From Firmicutes bacterium UBA5389 (GTDB lineage: Bacteria > Bacillota > DTU025), in contig DHON01000057.1 in assembly GCA_002409965.1 (NCBI GenBank), positions 1 through 9,685 of the forward strand: a stretch of DNA of 9,685 bases, given 5' to 3'. The translations under genes were made by a program, and so were the position numbers. The notes beneath the pieces were generated by a model, which saw nothing but the letters and a program-made list of their open reading frames with translations, was not told where the DNA came from and ran no database searches. Position 1 is the first letter of the stretch. Each line of letters begins with the position of its first letter. Positions 1 through 6,471 of the stretch are shown one piece after another.

Positions 1-14
1 CATACGAGCCCTCT

Positions 15-37
15 GCGATGCCTAGCAGGCGCATCGC
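15..37. repeat. Inverted repeat (hairpin) in the 3' flank of the exporter operon
   Basis: GCGATGC at 15-21 is the exact reverse complement of GCATCGC at 31-37, with a 9-base loop that can extend the stem by two pairs past a one-base bulge. It lies about 150 bases past the stop codon of the outer-membrane protein gene. No T-run follows on either strand, so it is not a classical intrinsic terminator. It could stabilise or end the transcript, or have no role. Confidence 0.35.
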
Positions 38-159
38 GCAAAGACTTGTTGAGAGCTACCTAGAGCGGGAAAGCCCATCCTCACAGTCATAGAGCTGGCG
101 AATTCTCTCGCGTATGGCCACACGTTTACGGGCACGTACCTAGAGCTATCCCGGGCTAT

Positions 160-180
160 CCTCCTCCCCACCCCAACCCC
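160..180 (-). other. G-rich tract with quadruplex potential just after the last operon gene
   Basis: Read on the minus strand, this stretch has three runs of four G separated by TT and T, followed by A-GG-A-GG. It begins five bases after the stop codon of the outer-membrane protein gene. Three G4 runs plus two GG pairs allow a two-tetrad quadruplex in DNA or RNA, but there is no fourth run of three or more, so a stable three-tetrad form is not assured. The rest of 1-185 holds no convincing gene; a 10-base direct repeat, TACCTAGAGC, occurs at 58-67 and 137-146. Confidence 0.35.
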
Positions 181-185
181 AACGG

Positions 186-1463
186 CTAGAAGCTGGCCTT
201 CACTCCTGCAAACACCCCGCGGGCAGCGGGCACAGCAGCGCCCAACGGGCTCGTGTCGTCGCCGAACCCTGTGATCGCGCCGACCGACAGCTCCACCGCC
301 TGCGCCAGCTTGTAGGTGTAGCGCGGGATGACTAGCCCCGCCCTGCCCGTCAAGTCCACCAAGCCCACCAGTTCCAGCTGATGGTCGTTGGCAGGGGAGT
401 AGCGCGTCACCAGCAGAGAGTAGACGCCGGCCTTGCGCTCCTGCCCGGGCTGGGTGTAGGGGCTGACCAGAGCGTTGGCGCTGTCGTAGATGAGCTGTGC
501 CGAGGCGAACAAGCCTGTGCCGATGTCGAACGTGTAGTCCGCCCCCGCCACGATCTGGAAGGACGGATCATTCGACGACAGAGCCATAGTCGCCGGAGGC
601 GGTGCGTCCAGCTCATCGAGCTTGTCGGGCACTGTCACGGCCCCCTCAAGCCACACCGCGGCATCGCCCAGCGTGCCCGCTGTGGCCAGGCCAAACTGGT
701 GCATCCGCCTGTATTTCAGGTGGGGCATCATGACAGGCGGATACGGCTCGGGAAGTACGGTAGCCTGGAGCCACATCGCCGGAAGGTCCTGCCACCCATA
801 GAAATAGGAAGCATACACATTGTGGCCGCCCAGCATAGTCTCGCCCCGAATCGCAACTTCCAGTTTGTCGCGGAACTTGTCGGGCTTGCCTTCTATCTCC
901 AACTGGGCCAACTCGCCGGGGATGGCGGACGGCACAAAGTCCAGCACAAGCACGCCCGTAACGGCCGACCCGTTGGCGAAATAGTAAGTAGCTGCAACCG
1001 CCGGGACCGGCGCGCCCGCAATGTCGAGATCGGCAACGGCCAGCATGTCTCTGGGGTTGACCACACTGGTCGGGTTGATCCCGTCTGCAGTGCCCCAGTT
1101 CACCAACTGATTGCCGACTCTCAGGTCCAGAGGGCCCAATGAGACGTCCAGATAAGCCTCTCCCAGTTTGAACCGGTGCGCCAGTTCAGGCTTGGTGGAC
1201 AGGGACGCACTCGCATCAACATGATAACCTGCCATGGCGCCGATATCGCCGTCCAGGGCCAGGCGGAGTTTGAGCGAGTCGCCCGTTATGTCTTTTGCCT
1301 TGAATCCGTAGTGAAACTGGTACTCGGCGCTGCCGGACAACTCGGGAGCGCCAGGAGCAGTTGCAGCGACAGCCCCCACTTCCGCGGGCGAAAGCAACGC
1401 AGCGCCCAGCAATGCGGCCAGAGCCGCCGCGATCCACAAACGCTTTGAACTCAAACGTCCCAC
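186..1463 (-). CDS. Predicted outer-membrane beta-barrel protein (DUF1302-like), third gene of RND exporter operon
   Basis: This 425-residue protein has an N-terminal signal peptide: basic residues at 3-8, a hydrophobic core at about 9-24, and a likely cleavage near residues 33-35. The mature part alternates polar and apolar residues and is rich in Tyr, Gly and Trp, as in beta-barrels. It ends in phenylalanine (GVKASF), the usual C-terminal signal for BAM insertion. Around residues 117-140 it carries a GNQLVNWG...NPTSVVNPRD stretch like that in DUF1302-type barrels found beside RND lipid exporters. The GTG start directly follows the TAG of the upstream gene, and a GAGGA ribosome site lies inside that gene, so translation is coupled. 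It probably acts as the outer-membrane partner of the pump. The barrel class is well supported; the substrate and exact family are inferred. Confidence 0.78.
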   Translation of the reverse strand: MGRLSSKRLWIAAALAALLGAALLSPAEVGAVAATAPGAPELSGSAEYQFHYGFKAKDITGDSLKLRLALDGDIGAMAGYHVDASASLSTKPELAHRFKLGEAYLDVSLGPLDLRVGNQLVNWGTADGINPTSVVNPRDMLAVADLDIAGAPVPAVAATYYFANGSAVTGVLVLDFVPSAIPGELAQLEIEGKPDKFRDKLEVAIRGETMLGGHNVYASYFYGWQDLPAMWLQATVLPEPYPPVMMPHLKYRRMHQFGLATAGTLGDAAVWLEGAVTVPDKLDELDAPPPATMALSSNDPSFQIVAGADYTFDIGTGLFASAQLIYDSANALVSPYTQPGQERKAGVYSLLVTRYSPANDHQLELVGLVDLTGRAGLVIPRYTYKLAQAVELSVGAITGFGDDTSPLGAAVPAARGVFAGVKASF

Positions 1464-2318
1464 CTACTTCCTCAGATATCTCAGGCTGAACACGTCGTCT
1501 GAAACAGGTCGCTCGTCGGTTTCGACTATCTTGACTGTAGTGACGCTCCCCGAAGAGGCGTTCTTCAAGACTATGATGTTAGGCTGCAATACACCCTTCG
1601 ACGTCGGTTTGATGTCGGAGAAGGTCATGACCTTCTGCAGCTTGCCGCCTTTGCCGAAGAACTCGATTCTCAGCGGAATCGACGCTTCCTGCCACACGTA
1701 GAGCACAACCGACGTATACGAGGTGCCCGAACCCTTGGGAGTGAGCTTCACGACGTAACACGGCTTGCCGTCGATCTTCTGATCCGCGGCAAGGGCAGGC
1801 GTGTAGGCCTTCCACGTGTTCTCGTTCATGGATATCTCCTCGAAGGTGAAATCGGTGCCCATGAACTGCCCTTGCACGGCACTGCCGGCTATCCTGCGCT
1901 CGCGGCCGACCGCGGGCAGGTACAGCCACATCTGATCGTCAGCCCCAGGCTCGGTGATGCTGAGGAACTTAGTGCCCTTCACATCGGCAGGCAACAGAAA
2001 CTCCACCATCTGCTTCGATGTTCCCTTTCCGTTATCGACGCGAAACACCTCAAGGCGGTGCGCCTTCCTCTGCTTGCCCTTCTCCACGGTCATCTCGATC
2101 ACCGCGCGCCCGCTTCCTGCCAAGAGTCCCGTTCCTTCCACTGAATCAAGCACCTGCTGCGCTGTGGGGGCGGCGTGCGCCGCCGGCGCGAACGCACACC
2201 CCAGGCCCATCACCATGACTACGACCATGACCACCGCCACGGCTGTCGCCGGCACAGCGCTGATCTTCATTGCGCTAGTCTTCACTGCTCTAGTCCAAAT
2301 GCCTACGCCAATCCTCAT
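1464..2318 (-). CDS. LolA-like periplasmic protein (outer-membrane lipoprotein-sorting protein family)
   Basis: This 284-residue protein has a long N-terminal region, a hydrophobic stretch at about 22-45 and a plausible signal-peptidase site after AHA (residues 47-49). Cys41 follows GLG, a poor lipobox, so a soluble periplasmic protein is more likely than a lipoprotein. The mature part carries hallmarks of the LolA-like family paired with RND exporters: MWLYLP at 130-135, then RRI and a QG-FMGTDFTFEEI block at about 142-162. Such proteins have a half-barrel fold with a hydrophobic cavity and are thought to carry lipids. The ATG overlaps the pump's TGA as ATGA, with a GAGAGGAG ribosome site upstream, so the two genes are coupled. 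A second start at Met17 would give a more typical signal peptide. The family call is firm; the cargo is unknown. Confidence 0.85.
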   Translation of the reverse strand: MRIGVGIWTRAVKTSAMKISAVPATAVAVVMVVVMVMGLGCAFAPAAHAAPTAQQVLDSVEGTGLLAGSGRAVIEMTVEKGKQRKAHRLEVFRVDNGKGTSKQMVEFLLPADVKGTKFLSITEPGADDQMWLYLPAVGRERRIAGSAVQGQFMGTDFTFEEISMNENTWKAYTPALAADQKIDGKPCYVVKLTPKGSGTSYTSVVLYVWQEASIPLRIEFFGKGGKLQKVMTFSDIKPTSKGVLQPNIIVLKNASSGSVTTVKIVETDERPVSDDVFSLRYLRK

Positions 2319-4750
2319 ACCCGCTCTCCTCTCGCTCTCGGCGCGCGCTTGCTCGCCGCGATCAAAGTCACCGGCAGCAGTGACAGAGCCCCGGCGGCCG
2401 AGACCACCATGGTCACTGCGATCAACGTTCCAAACTGGCGCACAGGCGGAAACCTGGACGTCAGCATCACTATGAAGCCTGCCGCCACCGATATGGCGTT
2501 CAGCGCAACGGCTATGCCCGTGTTGGATATGGTGTCGTGAACTGCTTCGTCAGGCGTAAGCCCGCACCTTAGCCCTTCAGAGTACCTGTTGTATATGTGA
2601 ATGCCGTAGTCTATGCCTATCCCAACAGCTATCGAACTCACTAGGGCCGTCACCAAGTTCACCGGAATGCCCGCCCATCCCATGATGCCGAAGTTAGCAA
2701 TTATCGTAAGCGCTATCGGCACCATACACAGCGCCGACGTGAACGAGCGCCCCAGAGTGAAATAGACGATGATCGCGACCGCTATTCCGGCAAGGAGCAA
2801 GCTCCTCATCTGGCTCGCCATTATCTGCCTCCCCATGGACTCCGACAGGAACGGCAGCCCTGTGATGCTCACTTCCTCGATAGTGTCCACTCCATCCAGA
2901 TTCCGCGCGACGATCGCCCTGGCCTGTTCGAGAGTTCCGCCTGAGTTTGACGAGTTCACGGTGGAGTCCACCATCACCTGTATTCTGGCCTGGGTTTCAT
3001 CGAGGCTGAGCATCTGATCGATGCCCACATCGCCCGACATCGACACAAGCAACAAGTACTGCGCAACCTCCTCGCGCGATGCGGGGATGCGGTCCCACTC
3101 GGGATCGTCCTCGTGCAGCGCCAAGGATATCTGCTTCACAACGTCCACAATGGAGAAAGCCTTTCCGAACCCGCTTCCCTCTTGGAAGTCCTGCTGCGCT
3201 CTATCCATAGCGTTCAAGGTCAGCGGATCAAGAATGTCGCCTTCAACCAACACCTGAATCGTGTCGACGCCGCCGAACTCTGTCCTGATGAGATCGAAAT
3301 CGCGCCGGGCCACGCTGGACTCATCGAAGAAAGTGGCGAAGTCGGTATCCACCTTGAGGCGAGAGAGTCCTCCCACCGACCACGCAATCAGCGCAAGGGC
3401 GGCAACGACCACCACAACGGGCCTCCGCAGTACGAAGTTGCCCACACTCTCCATGAACCGCCGGCTGCCGCGTACCTTGTCGCTGCCTCGCCCAGCACTG
3501 CGGGCGCCCGCGCGCGCCATCCGACTGTGCTTCGAACCGCGCCTCCGGTCGAGCACGGTCAGAACCGCCGGCAGGAATGTGAGCGCAATCAGCAACGCGA
3601 AGGCCACACCGAGGGCTGTGAACCCGCCGAACTGGCGCATTCGCGTCATGCTGCTGAACATGTTCGACCCGAATCCAGCCACAGTGGTGACGCCGGCCAA
3701 CACTATCGCTATCCCAACCGACTCAAGCGCGCGACCGGCCGAGCTGCTGTTGCTGCCGTTGCCTTTGCCGTTGCCGTTGTCTTTGCCGTTGCCGTTGCCG
3801 CGACCATTTCCGCGGCCGTTGCCATTTCGGCGACCGTCCCCATTTCCATTCCCGTTCTCCTCGTAGTAACGGTGCATCATGTGCAGGCCGTAGGCGCTTC
3901 CCGATGCCAACAGCACCACCGGCAGCACCGCGCTCATCTGCGTCAGAGGGACTCCGATGAATCCCATCACTCCGAGGGTCCACACAATGCTCAGCAGCAC
4001 CGTAACTAGCGGCAAGAGCACACCGCTGATAGTCCTGAAGCTCAATGCGAGGACGATGACGATCACCACAACGGCGAATGGGAACAAATTGAGCAAGTCG
4101 GCTAGCAGGTACTCCTCTGCCGCCTTGCTCAGCAGGGGTGAGCCAGACAGATGGAAGACGATGCCGCCACGGTGTTGGTCTATCACCGACCGCACTTCGC
4201 CCGAAACCGCTCCGGCATCGACCCCCTGCTCAAGCTGGGCCAGGGCCAGAACGTACTGACCGTTTTCGGACACGAGTATGCCGGCTATCTGAGGGTTCTC
4301 CTCCATCTGCCTCCGAACGGCGTCAGCCTCGCTCTGATGCGTGGGCATCTCGGCGAGAAGATCCACTACTTCAAGGCCCCACGGAGTGCCTTGCACCTCA
4401 ACCATGTTGGTGACCGATCTGACCGAATGAACACCGTCAACATCCTCGATGCCTCGAGTGATATCCTCAAGAACCTGCAAGCCCTGCGGCGTGAATACCT
4501 CATCAGCCTTCGCCGCAATCAGAACGTAGTCAGAACCGCCGAAGATCTCGTCGATGTGGTCGAGCGCCACTATCTCCGGGTCGGTCGAAGGGAAGAAGTC
4601 CCGCACTGCGGTGCTCATCGTGATCTTGGTAGCGCCTAGGGCAGCAAACGCGGTTATCAGGACTGTCGCTATGATTACGGCCACTGGATGCTTCTGAACG
4701 AACCTGGAAAGAGACCTCACACATTTCAGCTCCATTTCATATCGCCCCAT
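2315..4750 (-). CDS. RND superfamily (MMPL-type) inner-membrane exporter
   Basis: This 811-residue pump has two similar halves: one helix (about 20-41), a periplasmic domain (about 42-212), five helices (about 213-400), a basic linker (401-432), then a helix at 441-463, a periplasmic domain (464-648) and five helices to about 800. The second half has the GIGIDYGIH motif with Asp714-Tyr715, matching the proton-relay acidic residue of MMPL/HpnN-type pumps. The equivalent place in the first half reads GSAYGLH, with Ala286 instead of Asp. After that helix there is an unusual Asn/Gly-rich insert (about 299-337). The chosen ATG has a GGGAG ribosome site five bases upstream. The protein probably moves hydrophobic molecules across the inner membrane towards the LolA-like and barrel proteins encoded next. 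Family confidence is high; the substrate cannot be read from the sequence. Confidence 0.93.
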   Translation of the reverse strand: MGRYEMELKCVRSLSRFVQKHPVAVIIATVLITAFAALGATKITMSTAVRDFFPSTDPEIVALDHIDEIFGGSDYVLIAAKADEVFTPQGLQVLEDITRGIEDVDGVHSVRSVTNMVEVQGTPWGLEVVDLLAEMPTHQSEADAVRRQMEENPQIAGILVSENGQYVLALAQLEQGVDAGAVSGEVRSVIDQHRGGIVFHLSGSPLLSKAAEEYLLADLLNLFPFAVVVIVIVLALSFRTISGVLLPLVTVLLSIVWTLGVMGFIGVPLTQMSAVLPVVLLASGSAYGLHMMHRYYEENGNGNGDGRRNGNGRGNGRGNGNGKDNGNGKGNGSNSSSAGRALESVGIAIVLAGVTTVAGFGSNMFSSMTRMRQFGGFTALGVAFALLIALTFLPAVLTVLDRRRGSKHSRMARAGARSAGRGSDKVRGSRRFMESVGNFVLRRPVVVVVAALALIAWSVGGLSRLKVDTDFATFFDESSVARRDFDLIRTEFGGVDTIQVLVEGDILDPLTLNAMDRAQQDFQEGSGFGKAFSIVDVVKQISLALHEDDPEWDRIPASREEVAQYLLLVSMSGDVGIDQMLSLDETQARIQVMVDSTVNSSNSGGTLEQARAIVARNLDGVDTIEEVSITGLPFLSESMGRQIMASQMRSLLLAGIAVAIIVYFTLGRSFTSALCMVPIALTIIANFGIMGWAGIPVNLVTALVSSIAVGIGIDYGIHIYNRYSEGLRCGLTPDEAVHDTISNTGIAVALNAISVAAGFIVMLTSRFPPVRQFGTLIAVTMVVSAAGALSLLPVTLIAASKRAPRARGERV
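3740..3856 (-). repeat. In-frame hexanucleotide repeat coding an Asn-Gly-rich insert in the RND exporter
   Basis: The coding strand repeats an AACGGC-type unit (Asn-Gly), with variants giving Arg-Gly, Lys-Gly and Asp-Gly, over residues 299-337 of the pump, ending in a short serine run. It sits between the fourth and fifth helices of the first half, where related pumps have a short charged connector. Because the unit is six bases, slippage would change the linker length without breaking the frame. Confidence 0.85.
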
Positions 4751-4760
4751 CGGCGCTCCC

Positions 4761-4784
4761 GGCTGACTGACGCGTCAGTCAGCC
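4761..4784. promoter_or_regulatory. Perfect 24-bp palindrome, likely TetR-family operator of the exporter operon
   Basis: GGCTGACTGACG is followed directly by its exact reverse complement, CGTCAGTCAGCC. The core, TGACTGAC and GTCAGTCA, has the size and symmetry of operators bound by TetR-family repressors, including fatty-acid regulators. It touches the ribosome-binding site of the RND gene and lies just downstream of a promoter candidate, so a bound repressor would block initiation or early elongation. No regulator gene is in the window, so the family assignment is inferred from symmetry and the pump context. Confidence 0.7.
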
Positions 4785-4793
4785 CACTCTACA

Positions 4794-4823
4794 CATATTG
4801 CACCAACCTGGCCCAGATGTCAA
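4794..4823 (-). promoter_or_regulatory. Candidate sigma-70/A-type promoter for the exporter operon
   Basis: Minus strand: a perfect TTGACA (4818-4823) is followed after 17 bases by CAATAT (4795-4800), or after 18 bases by AATATG preceded by TGC, an extended -10 form. Expected start sites fall just before or within the start of the 24-bp palindrome, which fits a repressed promoter. The -35 is strong and the -10 is weak. Confidence 0.5.
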
Positions 4824-4950
4824 ATCAGCCAGCGTGATTCCGCCTATTGCCGAGACGGACGCCCCGCGCTGCGCTGTGGCCGTGACACGGGAACCGCAGC
4901 GGCCAAGGTGCGTCTGGCATGGGCGGCAAGGTTACTTTGCTGGGATTCAC

Positions 4951-5352
4951 CTAGAACTCTGTCGGGACTGTTGCGATGATGCGGTTGAACCTGTCGGCGA
5001 CAGACGACAACTTGAGCGCCTTGACCATGTTGCCTTTGATCTTCAGCTTGCCGCTCATCAGGGCAGCCTGCGCGCCCAGTTCGCCGCGGGACATCTTGGC
5101 GAACACATCGTAATCGCCAGCGATTGAGAATTCCGCCTCCGGCGGTTCGCCTTCGCCCACAATGACATCGCCAAGCACGCCGTTGGCGCAGTTCACCAGG
5201 AAGTAGCGGTCCTTGCCATCAGGGCAGTTGCTGTATACCGAAACCAAAGACGTAGTCGCGTAGTTCATCTTCTCAGGGTCGAGCTGGGTCGAAAGCCTCT
5301 CGTGCACCTCGTTGCGCCACTCGGGACTCAGATACTTAAGGCTACCCTCCAT
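4951..5352 (-). CDS. Stand-alone SCP2 sterol-carrier-like (sterol-binding domain) protein
   Basis: The product is a 133-residue single-domain protein without signal peptide or membrane helix. The C-terminal half has the SCP2 pattern: an IAGDYDVFAKMSRGE stretch (about 77-91), then ALMSGKLKIKG and MVKALKL (about 97-115). SCP2 domains form a hydrophobic pocket for lipids or acyl-CoA; in bacteria their ligand is usually unknown. I chose the ATG at 5352 because a GAGAGG site lies nine bases upstream and the size matches stand-alone family members. An ATG at 5361 gives three more residues. The frame stays open to a GTG at 5463, adding 37 residues with a C-x2-C-x-C motif, but that GTG has no ribosome site. 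It lies between the sugar importer and the lipid-type exporter; cotranscription with the importer is possible. Confidence 0.82.
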   Translation of the reverse strand: MEGSLKYLSPEWRNEVHERLSTQLDPEKMNYATTSLVSVYSNCPDGKDRYFLVNCANGVLGDVIVGEGEPPEAEFSIAGDYDVFAKMSRGELGAQAALMSGKLKIKGNMVKALKLSSVADRFNRIIATVPTEF

Positions 5353-5470
5353 GTTGACCATCCTCTCAGTCGTTGCATTCGCCAGACACAGACACCCCGT
5401 GCAGGACAAGATGGACTTCTGGTCGGACATCTCAACAGCAGCTACGGAAGGCACAGCTTCCACGGTGATT

Positions 5471-5587
5471 CTACACTGAGGACTCTACACCCGCGACCAT
5501 AGATACAGCCGCTTCAAGCTCCTCCGGGCTCACAACGCCATCGCGGCCGGATGGCCCCGCCCGAAAAACCGCAGCTATCGGATGCAA
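5471..5587 (-). CDS. Possible 38-residue ORF between permease and SCP2 genes
   Basis: A TTG codon at 5587 lies just past the permease stop and six bases after AAAGGG, which is encoded by the permease's last codons. From there the frame runs 38 residues to TAG at 5471. The product is acidic in its second half (SPEELEAAVSMV), could form a short helix there, and has no transmembrane segment. The same frame is open backwards into the permease gene, so it could also be a remnant or a frame-shifted tail. I recognise no family. The support is only the ribosome site, operon-like spacing and protein-like composition. Confidence 0.27.
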   Translation of the reverse strand: MHPIAAVFRAGPSGRDGVVSPEELEAAVSMVAGVESSV

Positions 5588-5589
5588 CT

Positions 5590-6453
5590 CTATCCCTTTG
5601 TAGTCGAATACAAGCCTTCCCTGCTGATGAAATACTTCGACATGGTCAAGAACAAGATGAACATGGGAAGGCTGGCCATGGCCGCAATGGCCATCATGAT
5701 CCCTTCATCGCTGTGGGTTTCAGCCATGAACTTGGTTATGTACAGAGGAATCGTCTTCATCTCTTCGCTCTGAACTACCAATAGGGGCCACAGCAGGCTG
5801 TCCCATTGTGAACGGAAAGTGAGAACAGCCAGAGTGGCAATGGCCGGTCCGACGTTGGGCAGGACCACGTGGGTGAATATCGCAGGTTCGCTGGCACCGT
5901 CAATGCGCGCAGCGTCCAGCACTTCATCGGGGAAAGTGAGCAGAAACTGCCTCATTAAGAATACGCCGAAGGCGCTGGTCAGGAAGGGCACAATCAGCCC
6001 GGCATAGGAATCCTGCAGACGCATCCGCATGACTACCATGTACAGCGGGATCATGATCGCCTCAAACGGGATCATCATTGTGGCCATGATCAGCATGAAC
6101 ACCGTGTTGCGCCCTTTGAACTGGAACTTCGCCAACCCGTACCCTGACATAGACGACAACAACACAGTAGTCGCCGTAACCGACAGGGCGACGACAAGCG
6201 AGTTCAGGATGTTGCGAAGGAATATGAACGTGCCCTCAGGGCCCCTCAACCCGTTCCAGAAGTTCTGCCAATGTATATGATCGCTGATCCAAGGATACGG
6301 CAGCTTCATGATGTCGATCGCCGGCATGACGGATGACGTGAACATGAAAACCAGCGGTATCAGGACCAGCGCGCATGCTCCAATCAGAAACAGCCATATC
6401 AGAATGTCCGCCAGCCTCCGGGCAGGCGACGACTTTGTCTTAGCGGCATTCAT
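5590..6453 (-). CDS. Sugar ABC transporter permease, MalG-like (binding-protein-dependent inner-membrane subunit)
   Basis: This 287-residue integral membrane protein has about six helices: near 16-40, 83-104, 113-135, 150-170, 203-225 and 253-272. The cytoplasmic EAA loop, which docks on the ATPase, is intact around 177-199 with DAARIDGA...F...LP, the form typical of the carbohydrate transporter CUT1 family. The N-terminus (RRLADILIWLFLIGACALVLIPLVFMFTSSV) is like that of MalG/UgpE-type subunits. The ATG has a GGGGGGATC ribosome site, and the gene starts 18 bases after the partner permease ends. With that permease it forms the translocation pore for the sugar delivered by the binding protein encoded upstream. 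Family confidence is high; the specific sugar is unknown. Confidence 0.93.
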   Translation of the reverse strand: MNAAKTKSSPARRLADILIWLFLIGACALVLIPLVFMFTSSVMPAIDIMKLPYPWISDHIHWQNFWNGLRGPEGTFIFLRNILNSLVVALSVTATTVLLSSMSGYGLAKFQFKGRNTVFMLIMATMMIPFEAIMIPLYMVVMRMRLQDSYAGLIVPFLTSAFGVFLMRQFLLTFPDEVLDAARIDGASEPAIFTHVVLPNVGPAIATLAVLTFRSQWDSLLWPLLVVQSEEMKTIPLYITKFMAETHSDEGIMMAIAAMASLPMFILFLTMSKYFISREGLYSTTKG

Positions 6454-6471
6454 GTCGATCCCCCCTGTCGG

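Noticed and set aside
30..146. Short minus-strand frame starting at a GTG after the barrel gene
   Set aside because: There is no adequate ribosome site, only about 37 codons, and no protein-like pattern.
58..146. Direct repeat TACCTAGAGC as a possible mobile-element or attachment site
   Set aside because: It is only ten bases with no recombinase, inverted ends or target duplication nearby.
381..1142. 253-codon plus-strand ORF inside the barrel gene
   Set aside because: It is antisense to a well-supported outer-membrane protein gene and has no family features of its own.
3113..4009. 298-codon plus-strand ORF inside the RND gene
   Set aside because: It is a shadow of the highly conserved minus-strand pump, caused by codon bias and the hexanucleotide repeat.
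4785..4950. Intrinsic terminator after the SCP2 gene
   Set aside because: The best stem (GGCCG/CGGCC at about 4882-4908) has five pairs, a 17-base loop and no T-run.
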